A stretch of DNA of 64,000 nucleotides, from assembly GCF_019880245.1 (NCBI RefSeq), contig NZ_CP082288.1, positions 186,001 through 250,000 of the forward strand, in the 5' to 3' direction. The notes under the pieces are model-generated. The model did not search any database. It saw only the letters and a program-made list of their open reading frames with translations, and was not told the DNA's origin. The stretch comes from Halobaculum roseum (GTDB taxonomy: Archaea; Halobacteriota; Halobacteria; Halobacteriales; Haloferacaceae). The position numbers were made by a program, and so were the translations under genes. Below, piece by piece: positions 42,664 to 51,686 of this stretch. Numbering within the stretch: position 1 is the stretch's first letter; the number at the start of each line of letters is the position of its first letter.

Positions 42664-43233
42664 ATGCAGCTCTCCCGTCGCGACGCGATGCTCGCGCTGT
42701 CGGCAGCGGGCGTCGGATCGCTGGCCGGCTGTGGCGCGCCGGTCGCGAGCGACGGCCCCGGCGACGGCACCACCACCGACGACGAGGACGGAGGAGCGCG
42801 CGACGACACAGTCGGCGACCACGAACTGTCGACGCTGATCGCGGTCGCCCGCGCGGTGTACCCCTCCGCCGTCGACGGGGTCGACGAGTTCGTCCGCACC
42901 TACACCGGGGGCCGCGTCGACGGCGACGGTGCGTACGCCCGCGGGGTCGCCGATGCGGTGGAGACGCTCGACGAGTACACGGGGAACTTGTACGACGCGC
43001 AGTACGTCGATCTGGAACCTGCGGACCGCGTCGAGGCGCTGGACGTGATGAGCGTCGACGTGGCGGAGCCCGAACCCGACGGCACCGACCCCCAGCGCGT
43101 CCGCCACTACCTCGTGAACGAACTGCTGTACGCGCTGTACGCCTCGCCGACCGGCGCGTCGTTGGCTGGACTGGAGAACCCCCCGGGCCACCCGGGCGGC
43201 ACCGAGTCGTACCGGGAGGGACCGAACCGATGA
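42664..43233 (+). CDS. Gluconate 2-dehydrogenase subunit 3-like lipoprotein
   Basis: 189 residues. A twin-arginine start (SRRDAMLAL) with a lipobox-like SLAGC at about 21 indicates Tat-exported lipoprotein; a polar acidic linker follows. The remainder (STLIAVARAVYPSAVDGVDEFV ... YDAQYVDLEPADRVEALDVM ... NELLYALYASPTG, quoted in parts) matches the gluconate 2-dehydrogenase subunit 3 family. It would be the small partner of the GMC subunit immediately downstream, with which it overlaps by 4 nt (ATGA). An iron-box overlaps its promoter. Confidence 0.82.
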   Translation: MQLSRRDAMLALSAAGVGSLAGCGAPVASDGPGDGTTTDDEDGGARDDTVGDHELSTLIAVARAVYPSAVDGVDEFVRTYTGGRVDGDGAYARGVADAVETLDEYTGNLYDAQYVDLEPADRVEALDVMSVDVAEPEPDGTDPQRVRHYLVNELLYALYASPTGASLAGLENPPGHPGGTESYREGPNR

Positions 43234-44849
43234 GCGCCGACGGGACTGACAGCGAAAACGGAAGGGATCGAACGCCGTCGCCGCGGGTCGACGTGTGCGT
43301 CGTCGGCGCGGGACCGGCGGGCGGGCTCGTCGCCGCGGAGCTGTCGGCGGCCGGCCACGACGTGGTCGTTCTCGATGCCGGTCCTCGGTTCGATCCCGAG
43401 GACCGCACCGAGCGGATGGAACGGCACCTCCGGCCGGGCGTCGACGGCCCGGTGTGGGACACCGACCCCGAGCGCGACGCCTACAGCAGCACCGGCGATC
43501 GGTACTACCCGCTCAACGCCGCTCGCGTGAAGGGGATCGGCGGGAGCACGCTCCACTGGCAGGGGATGGTGATGCGGATGCACGAGCAGGACTTCGAACT
43601 GGGGTCGGCGACCGGGATGGGCGCCGACTGGCCGATCGACTACGACGATCTGCGACCGTACTACGCCGACGCCGAGGGGGAGCTGTCCGTGTCGGGCGCC
43701 TCGGATAACCCCTTCGCGCCGCCGCGGGAGGAACCGCACCCGCTGCCGGCGTTCCCGCCGTCGTACTCGGACTCGCTGTTCGCTGAGGCGTGTGAGCAGG
43801 TCGGCCTCGCGACCCACTCGGTGCCGAACGCGCGCAACTCCGAGCCGACCGACGAGGCGAGCGCGTGCGTCGGCTACGGCACCTGCAGACCCGTCTGCCC
43901 GTCGGGCGCGAAGTACGACGCGACGCGGCACATCGACGCTGCTGAGGCGAACGGCGCGCGCGTGCTCGACCGGGTCCCCGTCCAGCGGCTCGAACACGAC
44001 GACCGCGGAGAACGTGTCACCGCGGCGGTGTACGCGACCCCCGACGGCGAGGAGCACCGTCAGGAGGCTCGCGAGTTCGTCGTCGCCGCCGGCGGGGTCG
44101 AGACGCCGCGGCTCCTCCTGCTCTCCCGGAGCGAGGCGTACCCGGACGGCCTCGCCAACTCCTCGGGGCTCGTTGGCCGATACTTCATGGACCACCTGTT
44201 CGCGGGGATGGGCGGGACGCTCGACGAGCCGACCCGCCAGAAGCACGTCGGCTTCAACACCACCGAGAGCCACCAGTTCTACGACCGACCGGACGACTCC
44301 CGGACCGCGATCAAGCTGGAGTTCCTCAACTACGCCGGTCCGTCGCCGGCGGACATCGCCCTCGGTGCGGACAGCTTCGGCGACGACCTGCTGGAGGAGA
44401 TCCGCGAGGGATACGGCCAGCACGTCGCGATGGGGGCGCTCGTCGAGCAGTTGCCCCGGAGGGAGAACCGGATCCGGCTGGACCCCTCGCGGACGGACGA
44501 CCACGGGAACCCCGTCCCCGACGTGGTGTGGAGCCTCGACCAGACGACGCGCCGGACCATCGAGCGCGCCAACGAGATCCAACGCGAGGTGCTCGAGGAG
44601 CTGGGCGTCGACATCGGCTGGACGGTCGGCCCCGACAACACCGGTCCGGCGTATCACCACATGGGGACGACCAGGATGGGTACCGACCCCGCCGAGAGCG
44701 TCGTGGACCCGCAGTTGCGGACGCACGACCTCGCGAACCTCACGCTCGCCGGGAGTTCGGTGTTCGTGACGGGCGGCGCGATGAACCCGACGCTCACGAT
44801 CGCTGCGCTGTCGCTGAAGGCGGCCGAGCACGTCGCGGAGCGGTTGTAA
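43230..44849 (+). CDS. GMC-family FAD oxidoreductase (gluconate dehydrogenase-like)
   Basis: 539 residues. VCVVGAGPAGGLVAAEL (about 22-38) binds FAD; GIGGSTLHWQGM (about 104-115) is a GMC signature, and near the C-terminus HHMGTTRMG with GGAMNPTLT carries the catalytic His and Asn. A GTCRPVCPSGAKYDAT segment in the middle is Cys-containing. The substrate is an alcohol or sugar, not identifiable further. It forms an overlapping pair with the small lipoprotein subunit, and both are likely under metal control. No cytochrome subunit is seen nearby. Confidence 0.87.
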   Translation: MSADGTDSENGRDRTPSPRVDVCVVGAGPAGGLVAAELSAAGHDVVVLDAGPRFDPEDRTERMERHLRPGVDGPVWDTDPERDAYSSTGDRYYPLNAARVKGIGGSTLHWQGMVMRMHEQDFELGSATGMGADWPIDYDDLRPYYADAEGELSVSGASDNPFAPPREEPHPLPAFPPSYSDSLFAEACEQVGLATHSVPNARNSEPTDEASACVGYGTCRPVCPSGAKYDATRHIDAAEANGARVLDRVPVQRLEHDDRGERVTAAVYATPDGEEHRQEAREFVVAAGGVETPRLLLLSRSEAYPDGLANSSGLVGRYFMDHLFAGMGGTLDEPTRQKHVGFNTTESHQFYDRPDDSRTAIKLEFLNYAGPSPADIALGADSFGDDLLEEIREGYGQHVAMGALVEQLPRRENRIRLDPSRTDDHGNPVPDVVWSLDQTTRRTIERANEIQREVLEELGVDIGWTVGPDNTGPAYHHMGTTRMGTDPAESVVDPQLRTHDLANLTLAGSSVFVTGGAMNPTLTIAALSLKAAEHVAERL

Positions 44850-44918
44850 GCCGTAGACGGTCCCGTACCGGCTCCCGTTGTCGATCGGTTCCGTACGGTT
44901 TGGACGCCGTGTGGTAGC

Positions 44919-44927
44919 TTTATTATC
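44919..44927 (+). promoter_or_regulatory. TATA-like box TTTATTATC
   Basis: AT-rich element about 27 nt before the ATG of a 15-residue leader ORF at 44955, and 68 nt before the ATG of the 18-CxxC protein. Confidence 0.5.
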
Positions 44928-44954
44928 CACCCGAAGAATTCGCGGGCAGCCAAC

Positions 44955-45002
44955 ATGTACTGGTACAGACACCGCCCGAGTCGGGTGATCCCGGATGGGT
45001 AG
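44955..45002 (+). CDS. Possible 15-residue leader peptide overlapping the 18-CxxC gene
   Basis: ATG-to-TAG ORF (MYWYRHRPSRVIPDG) at leaderless spacing from the TATA-like box; its TAG (45000-45002) overlaps the ATG of the next gene (44995), as in the DUF1616 case. Basic and aromatic. Coding is not proven. Confidence 0.4.
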   Translation: MYWYRHRPSRVIPDG

Positions 45003-47433
45003 CGACCCCGCCAGCGACGACCAGGGAGCCGGTTCTCGGCCGGACGCCGACGACGTGCTCGAGCAGTTGGCCGCCAAAGCCAGCGTCGACGACAGTGTCG
45101 CGGACGCGACGGTGGTCGAGACACACCGGGAACGTGCGCGGCGCCGGTCGGAGCGAATTCTCACGGCCAGCGACGGGAGGGCGAAGCGGAGCTGGATCCT
45201 CCCCGGGACGTACGAGCGACAGTGCGACGAGCGTGTCGCGTACGCCGACCGGTACGACGCCGCGCCTGACGGCCTCGGGACGAAGCGTGTGCCGTACGTC
45301 GAGACGGGCCGACCCGTGGAGACCTGTCCGGGCTGTGACGGCGAGGAACGCACGACCTGTTCCAGATGCGGGGGCGACAAGGAGGCGGACTGTCGTACCT
45401 GCAACGGCGACGGGAACACGACGTGCTCGGCCTGTGACGGTGACCCGGTCAGCGAGTGCGACGACTGCGAGGACGGCACACAGCCCTGTTCGGCGTGTGG
45501 CGGAAGCGCGTCCGAGGACTGCCCGGAGTGTGGGGGATCGGGAGGCCACACCGAAACCGGGCAGTGTCCACGCTGTGAGGGCGACGGCTGGATCAACTGC
45601 GAGGACTGCGACGGCGAAGGCGGCGAGTGCGACACCTGCGGGGGCGAGTCGACCGTCGACTGTCCGCGCTGTGACGGCGACGGCGTCGACGACAGGTGGA
45701 TCGACTGTTCGAGGTGTGGCGGCCGGAAGTCGCTCGGCTGTAGCAGTTGCGACGGAACCGGTACCGAGCGCTGTGACACGTGCGGCGGAACGACGACGCT
45801 CTCGTGTGACGCGTGTAACGGGTCGGGGTCGGAACCCTGCGACGACTGTGACGAGTCCGGCGTCGTCCGCTGTACCGACTGCGACGAGAACGGAACGGTG
45901 ACGTGTGGCCAGTGCAAGGGCGTCGGGGAGGTCGTTCACGCGGTGAGCGGCGAACTCGTGTTCGACGTGGACACGGCGGCCGAACTCGACACCGAGCGCG
46001 TTCCCGGCGACTGGATCTCCAGTCAGGACGGCACGGTCGTCGACCGGGAGCGGGACGATCCCGAGAACGCGGGGGGAGTGTACCGCCGCGTCATCGAGGA
46101 GGAGGAGATCCCGGCGATGACGATCACATACCGGCACGCCGGGGGCGAGTACGAGGCCGCCATCGTCGACGGAACCCTCCGCTACGACGACGCCCCGAAG
46201 CCGGCGGAGAACATCCAGGCGCAGATCGAACACGCGGTCGATAGCGGTGTCTTCGAGTACGACTCCGGCCGGTCGTTCGGCGAGACCGTTCGCGCGGCCC
46301 CGGGGGCGCTCGTCGCGGACGGCGCGCGCATCGGCGCCGGCGTGGTACTCACGTCGGTTGTACTTCTCGGAGTGGGGCTGGCGACGACACTGGTTCCGAT
46401 CGGCGACGGACTCCAAGACGCGGTCGGCGTCGGCGCGGCCGCAGTGGCCGCGCTGTGGTACGCCCAACGAACCGGTGCCGACGAGGAGGGGATCTCGACG
46501 GCGTCCAACGGCGGCGGTCTCCTCGCGCCGGCGATTCTCGGTGTGGCAGCCGTCGGAGCGACTATCCAGGGCGTTGTCGGCCCCGCGTCCGGGCTCCTCG
46601 CGCTCGCGCTCGCCGCCGGTCTCTGGAGCAGGAGGGTGGCCGGTCGGCTTGCGTTCGAGCGGGCCCGCGTCGATCACCGGGTCCGGCAACGGAGGACGTT
46701 CCTCGAGAACACACTCGACGGGCGGCCCTCCGAGGTGGCCGCGCTCGGGCTCGCCGACCTGCTTCCGAGCCCCGAGCCCGTCCCGAGCGGCGATCTGCTC
46801 GATCGTGTCAGCAGTCTGGTGGTCACCGTCGGGTTGGGCGCGAACGTCTGGGTCGCGGGCCTGTTGGCGCTCGGGGCCGTCGGCGGCGGGAACCTCCTCC
46901 TCGACTACGTCGGGTTCGGGACGGTACTCGTGGTACCCGCGGCGACCGCGCTCGTCGCGACGGCTTCCCTGTCGGTGCTCGCCCTCGGGAGGTTCATCCA
47001 GGGCGATCCCGAGGCGGACCTGGACCCCGATACCGAACCCCGGAGCCGCCGGTCGACGGATACGCGGGGGTCCGTCGATCCGGAGGGTTCGGTCCAGTCA
47101 CGCGAACCTGCCCAGTCGCGCGAACCCGTCGAGTCGCGCGGACCGACGCGGTCGACCGGGTCGAACGGTTCGGCGGACCGACTGAACGACTTCCAACTCA
47201 CGCTGCTGTACTGCATCGATCGGGGCGGGGGCAACACGGGAGTCGAGATCAAAGAGCGGATGGTGGACCTGCACGACGACCCGACGGCGGAGGCCGGAGT
47301 CGATCCCGCCCTCCGACAGTTGACGCGCAGGGGGTACCTCCAACGGACAGATCGGGGCTACTACACGACGCGAGCCGGAGAGGAACTGATCCGAGAACAC
47401 GAGGTTCGGATCGAGCAACGGGTCGGCTCGTAG
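44995..47433 (+). CDS. Membrane protein with 18 CxxC zinc-finger motifs and a C-terminal winged helix
   Basis: 812 residues. After a charged N-terminus, residues about 110-310 hold 18 CxxC motifs at roughly 10-13-residue spacing, many as CxxCxGxG or CxxCDG like DnaJ zinc fingers but greatly expanded (36 Cys, up to nine zinc sites). A soluble beta-rich segment follows (about 310-440), then two or more membrane segments (about 445-550 and 600-665), a Ser/Pro/Arg-rich repeat linker and a winged-helix segment (about 730-812: FQLTLLYCIDRGGG ... GVEIKERMVDLHDDPTAEAGVDPALRQLTRRGYLQR, quoted in part). I do not recognise this architecture. It may be a membrane-tethered zinc/redox sensor or RNA-binding protein with a regulatory tail. 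Confidence 0.8.
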   Translation: MGSDPASDDQGAGSRPDADDVLEQLAAKASVDDSVADATVVETHRERARRRSERILTASDGRAKRSWILPGTYERQCDERVAYADRYDAAPDGLGTKRVPYVETGRPVETCPGCDGEERTTCSRCGGDKEADCRTCNGDGNTTCSACDGDPVSECDDCEDGTQPCSACGGSASEDCPECGGSGGHTETGQCPRCEGDGWINCEDCDGEGGECDTCGGESTVDCPRCDGDGVDDRWIDCSRCGGRKSLGCSSCDGTGTERCDTCGGTTTLSCDACNGSGSEPCDDCDESGVVRCTDCDENGTVTCGQCKGVGEVVHAVSGELVFDVDTAAELDTERVPGDWISSQDGTVVDRERDDPENAGGVYRRVIEEEEIPAMTITYRHAGGEYEAAIVDGTLRYDDAPKPAENIQAQIEHAVDSGVFEYDSGRSFGETVRAAPGALVADGARIGAGVVLTSVVLLGVGLATTLVPIGDGLQDAVGVGAAAVAALWYAQRTGADEEGISTASNGGGLLAPAILGVAAVGATIQGVVGPASGLLALALAAGLWSRRVAGRLAFERARVDHRVRQRRTFLENTLDGRPSEVAALGLADLLPSPEPVPSGDLLDRVSSLVVTVGLGANVWVAGLLALGAVGGGNLLLDYVGFGTVLVVPAATALVATASLSVLALGRFIQGDPEADLDPDTEPRSRRSTDTRGSVDPEGSVQSREPAQSREPVESRGPTRSTGSNGSADRLNDFQLTLLYCIDRGGGNTGVEIKERMVDLHDDPTAEAGVDPALRQLTRRGYLQRTDRGYYTTRAGEELIREHEVRIEQRVGS

Positions 47434-47559
47434 CCGGGACCCCGAAAGCCCGTCATACCGGAGGGCCGCGGCGGAATCGGCCCGAGATCGGGCACACCGG
47501 GATCGGACACACCGCCCGATCGGGCCGTAGTTTTTGGCCGCCCGAAATATCGACACTCT

Positions 47560-47573
47560 TTAGGCCGCCCTAA
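47560..47573 (+). promoter_or_regulatory. DtxR-type iron box TTAGG-N4-CCTAA
   Basis: TTAGGCCGCCCTAA, the same half-sites and spacing as at 42639-42652. It lies 17 nt before the ATG at 47591, with an AT-rich promoter (CGAAATATCG) just upstream. Confidence 0.65.
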
Positions 47574-47590
47574 TCAGATCGGAGTAACGA

Positions 47591-48772
47591 ATGAGTTCAC
47601 CGCAGGACATCTGTGTCATCATCCCGACGATACGGGAGTACGAGTGCGTCCGCGAGTACGTCGCGAACGCACGCGACCACGGCTTCGACACGGACAGGCT
47701 GTTCTTCGTCCTCGTCACCGAGGACTTCTGTGACACGGGGGCGATGGAGTCGATGCTCGACGAGGAGGGTGTCGACGGCACCGTCTTCGACGGCACCGCA
47801 CGCGAGGAGTGGTTCGAGGACCACGACGCCGCGGAGTTCTCGCACCTGATCCCCGCCGCGAGCCACGCGCAGACCTCCTTCGGCCTGCTGTACATGTGGG
47901 CCCACGAGCGCTTCGAGTACGGCGTCTTCATCGACGACGACACGCTCCCGCACGCCGAGGAGGACTTCTTCGGCACCCACATGCGCAACCTCGCGCACGA
48001 GGGGGAGATCGAGTCCGTCCGTTCGGACGAGTCGTGGGTGAACGTCCTCTACCAGTCCGACACCGACCTCTACCCCCGCGGCTACCCGTACGCCGCGATG
48101 GACGAGACCGTCGAGACCGACACCGAGCACGTCGACGAGGTCGTCGCCTCCCAAGGGCTGTGGACGAACGTGCCCGACCTCGACGCCGTCCGGATCCTGA
48201 TGGACGGCGACCTGCAGGGGCAGGCCCAGACGCTCACCGAGTCGAGCGACTTCCGGCGCGACTTCGTCGCCGCCGAGGGACAGTACCTCACGGTCTGCTC
48301 GATGAACCTCGGCTTCCGTCGCGAGGTCGTCCCCGCGTTCTATCAGCTCCCGATGGACGACAACGAGTGGGAGGTCGGCCGGTTCGACGACATCTGGTCG
48401 GGGCTGTTCCTCAAGCGCGCCGCGGACGTGCTCGGCAAGCAGGTGTACAACGGCGGCCCGCTGTGTGAGCACAACAAGGCGCCCCGGTCGACGTTCGACG
48501 ACCTCGCGAACGAGGTCGCGGGCCTTGAGCTGAACGAGCACGTTTGGGAGGTGCTCGACGGCGTCGCCGAGGACGCCGATTCCTTCGAGGCGGCGTTCGC
48601 GGAGATGGCCGACGCGCTCGCGGAGGGCGACTTCGAGGAGTGGAACAACGGGGCGTTCCTCAACCACTGCGGCGAGTACATGCGCGACTGGATCGACTGC
48701 CTCGACCGCGTCGAGGGCGCGGGAACACGTGCGACGGCGGCGGAGGCACCCGAGGTACCGGCGGATGACTGA
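47591..48772 (+). CDS. RGP-like (GT75) sugar mutase/glycosyltransferase family protein
   Basis: 393 residues. ICVIIPTIREYECVREYVANARDHG at the start and GVFIDDDTLPH at about 110-120 are the fold and acidic DDD motif of the reversibly glycosylated polypeptide family (annotated alpha-1,4-glucan-protein synthase or UDP-arabinopyranose mutase-like). NLGFRREVVPAFYQLP and GRFDDIWSGLFLKRA follow. Soluble, no signal peptide. The substrate is unknown. It is the first gene of a unit containing an iron-type ABC transporter and carries the metal box upstream, unusual for such an enzyme. Confidence 0.8.
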   Translation: MSSPQDICVIIPTIREYECVREYVANARDHGFDTDRLFFVLVTEDFCDTGAMESMLDEEGVDGTVFDGTAREEWFEDHDAAEFSHLIPAASHAQTSFGLLYMWAHERFEYGVFIDDDTLPHAEEDFFGTHMRNLAHEGEIESVRSDESWVNVLYQSDTDLYPRGYPYAAMDETVETDTEHVDEVVASQGLWTNVPDLDAVRILMDGDLQGQAQTLTESSDFRRDFVAAEGQYLTVCSMNLGFRREVVPAFYQLPMDDNEWEVGRFDDIWSGLFLKRAADVLGKQVYNGGPLCEHNKAPRSTFDDLANEVAGLELNEHVWEVLDGVAEDADSFEAAFAEMADALAEGDFEEWNNGAFLNHCGEYMRDWIDCLDRVEGAGTRATAAEAPEVPADD

Positions 48773-50009
48773 TCGAGAGACACACACCGACATGACCGAC
48801 GAACACACCACGGACGGACGGCGGACGTATCGGCGGCGGAAGGTACTCGCGGGACTGGGCGCGGCCGGCGCGGCCGGGCTCGCGGGCTGTGGCGGCCTCG
48901 GCGGCGACGGCGAGGGAGACACCGGCGGCGGCGACGACGGCGGTGGCGGCGGAGGCGGCGGCGGAACCGGCGGCGACGACAGGATCGACGCCGCCTTCGA
49001 CGATTTCCGCGGCTCCGGTCCGCTGGCGCAGGGCCGCTCCGACATCGGCGGCACGCGCATCGGCGACCTCGAGGATCTCAGCGGCGAGCTGACGATCTAC
49101 CTCGGCGGCGGCGAGGGCGGCCTCTACCGCGACCTGCTCGCGAAGTTCGAGGACATCTACCCCGACTTCACCGCGACGCCGCGCGAGTCGGGAACCGCCG
49201 ACGCGGCGAACACGATCATCAGCGAGGGCCCGGCGACGCCGGCGGACGTGTTCTGGTCGGTCGACGCGGGGTCGCTGGCGGCCGTCTCCGCCGAGGGGCT
49301 CGCGGCGGAGCTCCCCTCGGAGGTCGTCGACCCCGTCCCCGAGGAGTTCCACCCCGACGACACGTGGGTGGGTACCGCCGGGCGGGCCCGGGCGGTCCCG
49401 TACAACACCGAGGAACTGTCGGAGGACGACATCCCGGACGACGTGATGGAGTTCCCGGAGTTCGAGGGCTTCCAGGACGCGATCGGGTGGGCGCCCACCT
49501 ACGGCGCCTTCCAGTCGTTCGTCACCGCGATGCGGCTGATCGAGGGCGAGGAGGCCACCCGCGAGTGGCTCCAGGGGATGCTCGACGCGGGCGTCACCGA
49601 GTTCAACAACGAGTTCCTCGTGTCGAACGCCGTCGCGGACGGCGCGCTCAACGGCGGGTTCGCGAACCACTACTACGCGCTGCGCGTGCAGGCCGCCCGG
49701 CCGAACGCGCCGATCGACCTCGCGTTCACCAGCGGCGACGCCGGCGGGCTGATCAACGTCGCGGGCGCGTCGGTGCTGTCGGCGAGCCAGAACAAGGAGC
49801 TCGCGTTCAACTTCGTGCGCCACCTCCTGTCGGCGGAGGCCCAGGAGTTCTTCGCCACCCGGACGTACGGCTACCCGATGGTCGGGGAGATCCCGCCCGT
49901 GGGCGGGCTGCCGCCGGTGTCGGAGCTGGACCCGCCGAGCATCGACCTGCGCGAGCTGTCGAACATCCAGCCGACCCTCGACCTGATGCGCGACGTCGGG
50001 GTGCTGTGA
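48765..50009 (+). CDS. Iron-type ABC transporter substrate-binding lipoprotein
   Basis: 414 residues from the ATG at 48765, which overlaps the preceding stop by 8 nt; 48792 is an alternative. RRRKVLAGLG is a Tat motif and GLAGCG a lipobox; a Gly/Asp-rich tether (about 46-70) follows. The rest is a class-C periplasmic-binding fold (LTIYLGGGEGGLYRDLLAKFEDIYPDF, quoted in part; DVFWSVDAGSLAAVSAEG; ARAVPYNTE), matching Fe(III)/thiamine-type binding proteins. It delivers iron (probably) to the permease encoded next. The two acidic/aromatic binding residues could not be assigned with confidence. Confidence 0.86.
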   Translation: MTDRETHTDMTDEHTTDGRRTYRRRKVLAGLGAAGAAGLAGCGGLGGDGEGDTGGGDDGGGGGGGGGTGGDDRIDAAFDDFRGSGPLAQGRSDIGGTRIGDLEDLSGELTIYLGGGEGGLYRDLLAKFEDIYPDFTATPRESGTADAANTIISEGPATPADVFWSVDAGSLAAVSAEGLAAELPSEVVDPVPEEFHPDDTWVGTAGRARAVPYNTEELSEDDIPDDVMEFPEFEGFQDAIGWAPTYGAFQSFVTAMRLIEGEEATREWLQGMLDAGVTEFNNEFLVSNAVADGALNGGFANHYYALRVQAARPNAPIDLAFTSGDAGGLINVAGASVLSASQNKELAFNFVRHLLSAEAQEFFATRTYGYPMVGEIPPVGGLPPVSELDPPSIDLRELSNIQPTLDLMRDVGVL

Positions 50010-50026
50010 TGCGCGAGGCGGTCTGA
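50009..50026 (+). CDS. Five-residue mini-ORF between ABC genes
   Basis: ATG at 50009 overlaps the SBP stop (TGATG) and encodes MREAV before TGA, which is 1 nt before the permease ATG at 50028. It may keep ribosomes on the message across the junction; that it is translated is unproven. Confidence 0.2.
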   Translation: MREAV

Positions 50027-50027
50027 G

Positions 50028-51686
50028 ATGGCCCCCGGCGAGGGCGTCGGTCGGATCCACGGCCTGCTCGCCAGCGACGACGACCAGCCGAGCGTGGCGG
50101 TCGTCCTCCTGGCGGCGGGCGTCGCGGCCGCGGTGCTCTCGCCGTTGTTGTGGCTGTTCATCAGCGCCTCGGAGCTGGCCGTCGGCGACGCCGTCTCGCT
50201 GTTGACCTCGGAGACGACGACGGAGGTGCTCGTCAACAGCCTCACGCTCGTGAGCCTGGTGACGGGCGCGTCGATCGTGCTGGGTGTCCCGCTGGCGGTG
50301 TTGACCGTCCAGACGGACCTCCCGTTCAGGCGCTTTTGGACCGTCCTCGCTGCGCTCCCGCTTGTGGTCCCCAGCTACATCGGCGCGTTCGCGTACGTCT
50401 CGGCGTTCGGACCCAGCGGCGCGCTGCCGGACCTGTTCGCCCAGTACGGGTTCGGGTTCGTAAACCCCTACCTACCGACGGTGTACGGACTCGGCGGAAC
50501 GACGCTCGTGTTGACCCTGTTCACGTACCCGTACGTGTTCCTCACCACCCGCGCGTCGCTGCTCTCGTTCGACACGACACAGCTGGAGGCGGCACGCACG
50601 CTCAACCACAGCTATCCGCAGGCGTTCCGGCGGGTGATCCTTCCGCAGATCGCGCCGGGGGTGACCGCGGGCGCGCTGTTGGTCGCGCTGTACACGCTCT
50701 CGGACTTCGGGACGCCCGCGATCATGCGCCTCGACGTGTTCACCCGCGTCATCTACGTCGAGCTGAACAGTTTCGGCGTGGGGCGGTCGAACGCGACGCT
50801 GCTGTCGATCCAGCTGCTGACCGTCACCGCCGTGATCCTCGCGCTCGAATCGCGCGTCAGCGGCGACACCGCCGCGGGGTACGGGACGCCCTCGTCGGTG
50901 AAGACGGTCGTCTCGCTGGGGCCCTTCCGATGGCTCGCGGCGGCGGTACCCGCGTTCGTGAGCCTGTTCACGCTGGCGCTGCCCGTGGGGATCCTCACGA
51001 TGTGGCTCGTGCGCTCAGGCCCGGGATACAGCGGAGGCGGGCTCGCGTTCCGACCGGAGTTCGCGTTGAACTCTGCGTACGTCGCCGTGTTGACCGCGGC
51101 CGCGACGGTGGTGCTCGCGCTCCCGGTCGCCTACTACGCCGGGCGGTCGAACTCGCTGCTCTCGAAGGCGGTCGACCGTGCGACGTACCTCGGCTACGCG
51201 ATGCCCGGCGTCGTCCTCGGACTGGCGCTGGTGTTCTTCTCCAGCCGGTGGCTGCTGGACACGTTCGGCGCCGACGCGGCCCGACTGGTGTACCAGTCGC
51301 TGCCGCTTCTTGTGTTCGCGTACGTGGTCCGGTTCCTCCCGCAGGCGGTCGGGTCGACCCGGTCGTCCGTGCTCGGCGTCGACCGCGACCTCGTCGGCGC
51401 CGCCCGCCTGCTCGGCGAGGACCCCCGCGGCGCGTTCCGGCGGGTGACACTGCCGCTCATCTCGCCGGGGCTCGTCGCGGGCGCGGCGCTCGTGTTCCTC
51501 ACGACGATGAAGGAGCTAGACACGACGCTCATCCTCCATCCGACAGGGTTTACAACGATAGTGACCTACATCTGGCGTGTTCAGGAGGCCGGGTACTACG
51601 GTCGCGCCGCGCTGCCGGCGCTCGTGTTAGTGGCCGTGTCCGGCCTCTCGATGGTGCCGCTGCTCACCCGATCCGACGATGCGTGA
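50028..51686 (+). CDS. Iron-type ABC transporter permease (fused double-domain, FbpB/ThiP type)
   Basis: 552 residues with about 12 membrane segments in two homologous halves. Each half has an EAA-type cytoplasmic loop: LEAARTLNHSYPQAFRRVILP (quoted in part, about 195) and VGAARLLGEDPRGAFRRVTLP (about 462). This two-in-one design is typical of Fe(III) permeases. It forms the transmembrane pore for the binding protein upstream and overlaps the ATPase gene by 8 nt. Confidence 0.88.
   Translation: MAPGEGVGRIHGLLASDDDQPSVAVVLLAAGVAAAVLSPLLWLFISASELAVGDAVSLLTSETTTEVLVNSLTLVSLVTGASIVLGVPLAVLTVQTDLPFRRFWTVLAALPLVVPSYIGAFAYVSAFGPSGALPDLFAQYGFGFVNPYLPTVYGLGGTTLVLTLFTYPYVFLTTRASLLSFDTTQLEAARTLNHSYPQAFRRVILPQIAPGVTAGALLVALYTLSDFGTPAIMRLDVFTRVIYVELNSFGVGRSNATLLSIQLLTVTAVILALESRVSGDTAAGYGTPSSVKTVVSLGPFRWLAAAVPAFVSLFTLALPVGILTMWLVRSGPGYSGGGLAFRPEFALNSAYVAVLTAAATVVLALPVAYYAGRSNSLLSKAVDRATYLGYAMPGVVLGLALVFFSSRWLLDTFGADAARLVYQSLPLLVFAYVVRFLPQAVGSTRSSVLGVDRDLVGAARLLGEDPRGAFRRVTLPLISPGLVAGAALVFLTTMKELDTTLILHPTGFTTIVTYIWRVQEAGYYGRAALPALVLVAVSGLSMVPLLTRSDDA

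Noticed and set aside
43107-45917. A 936-codon antisense ORF
   Set aside because: Covers the GMC gene and much of the 18-CxxC gene on the other strand; composition is not protein-like.
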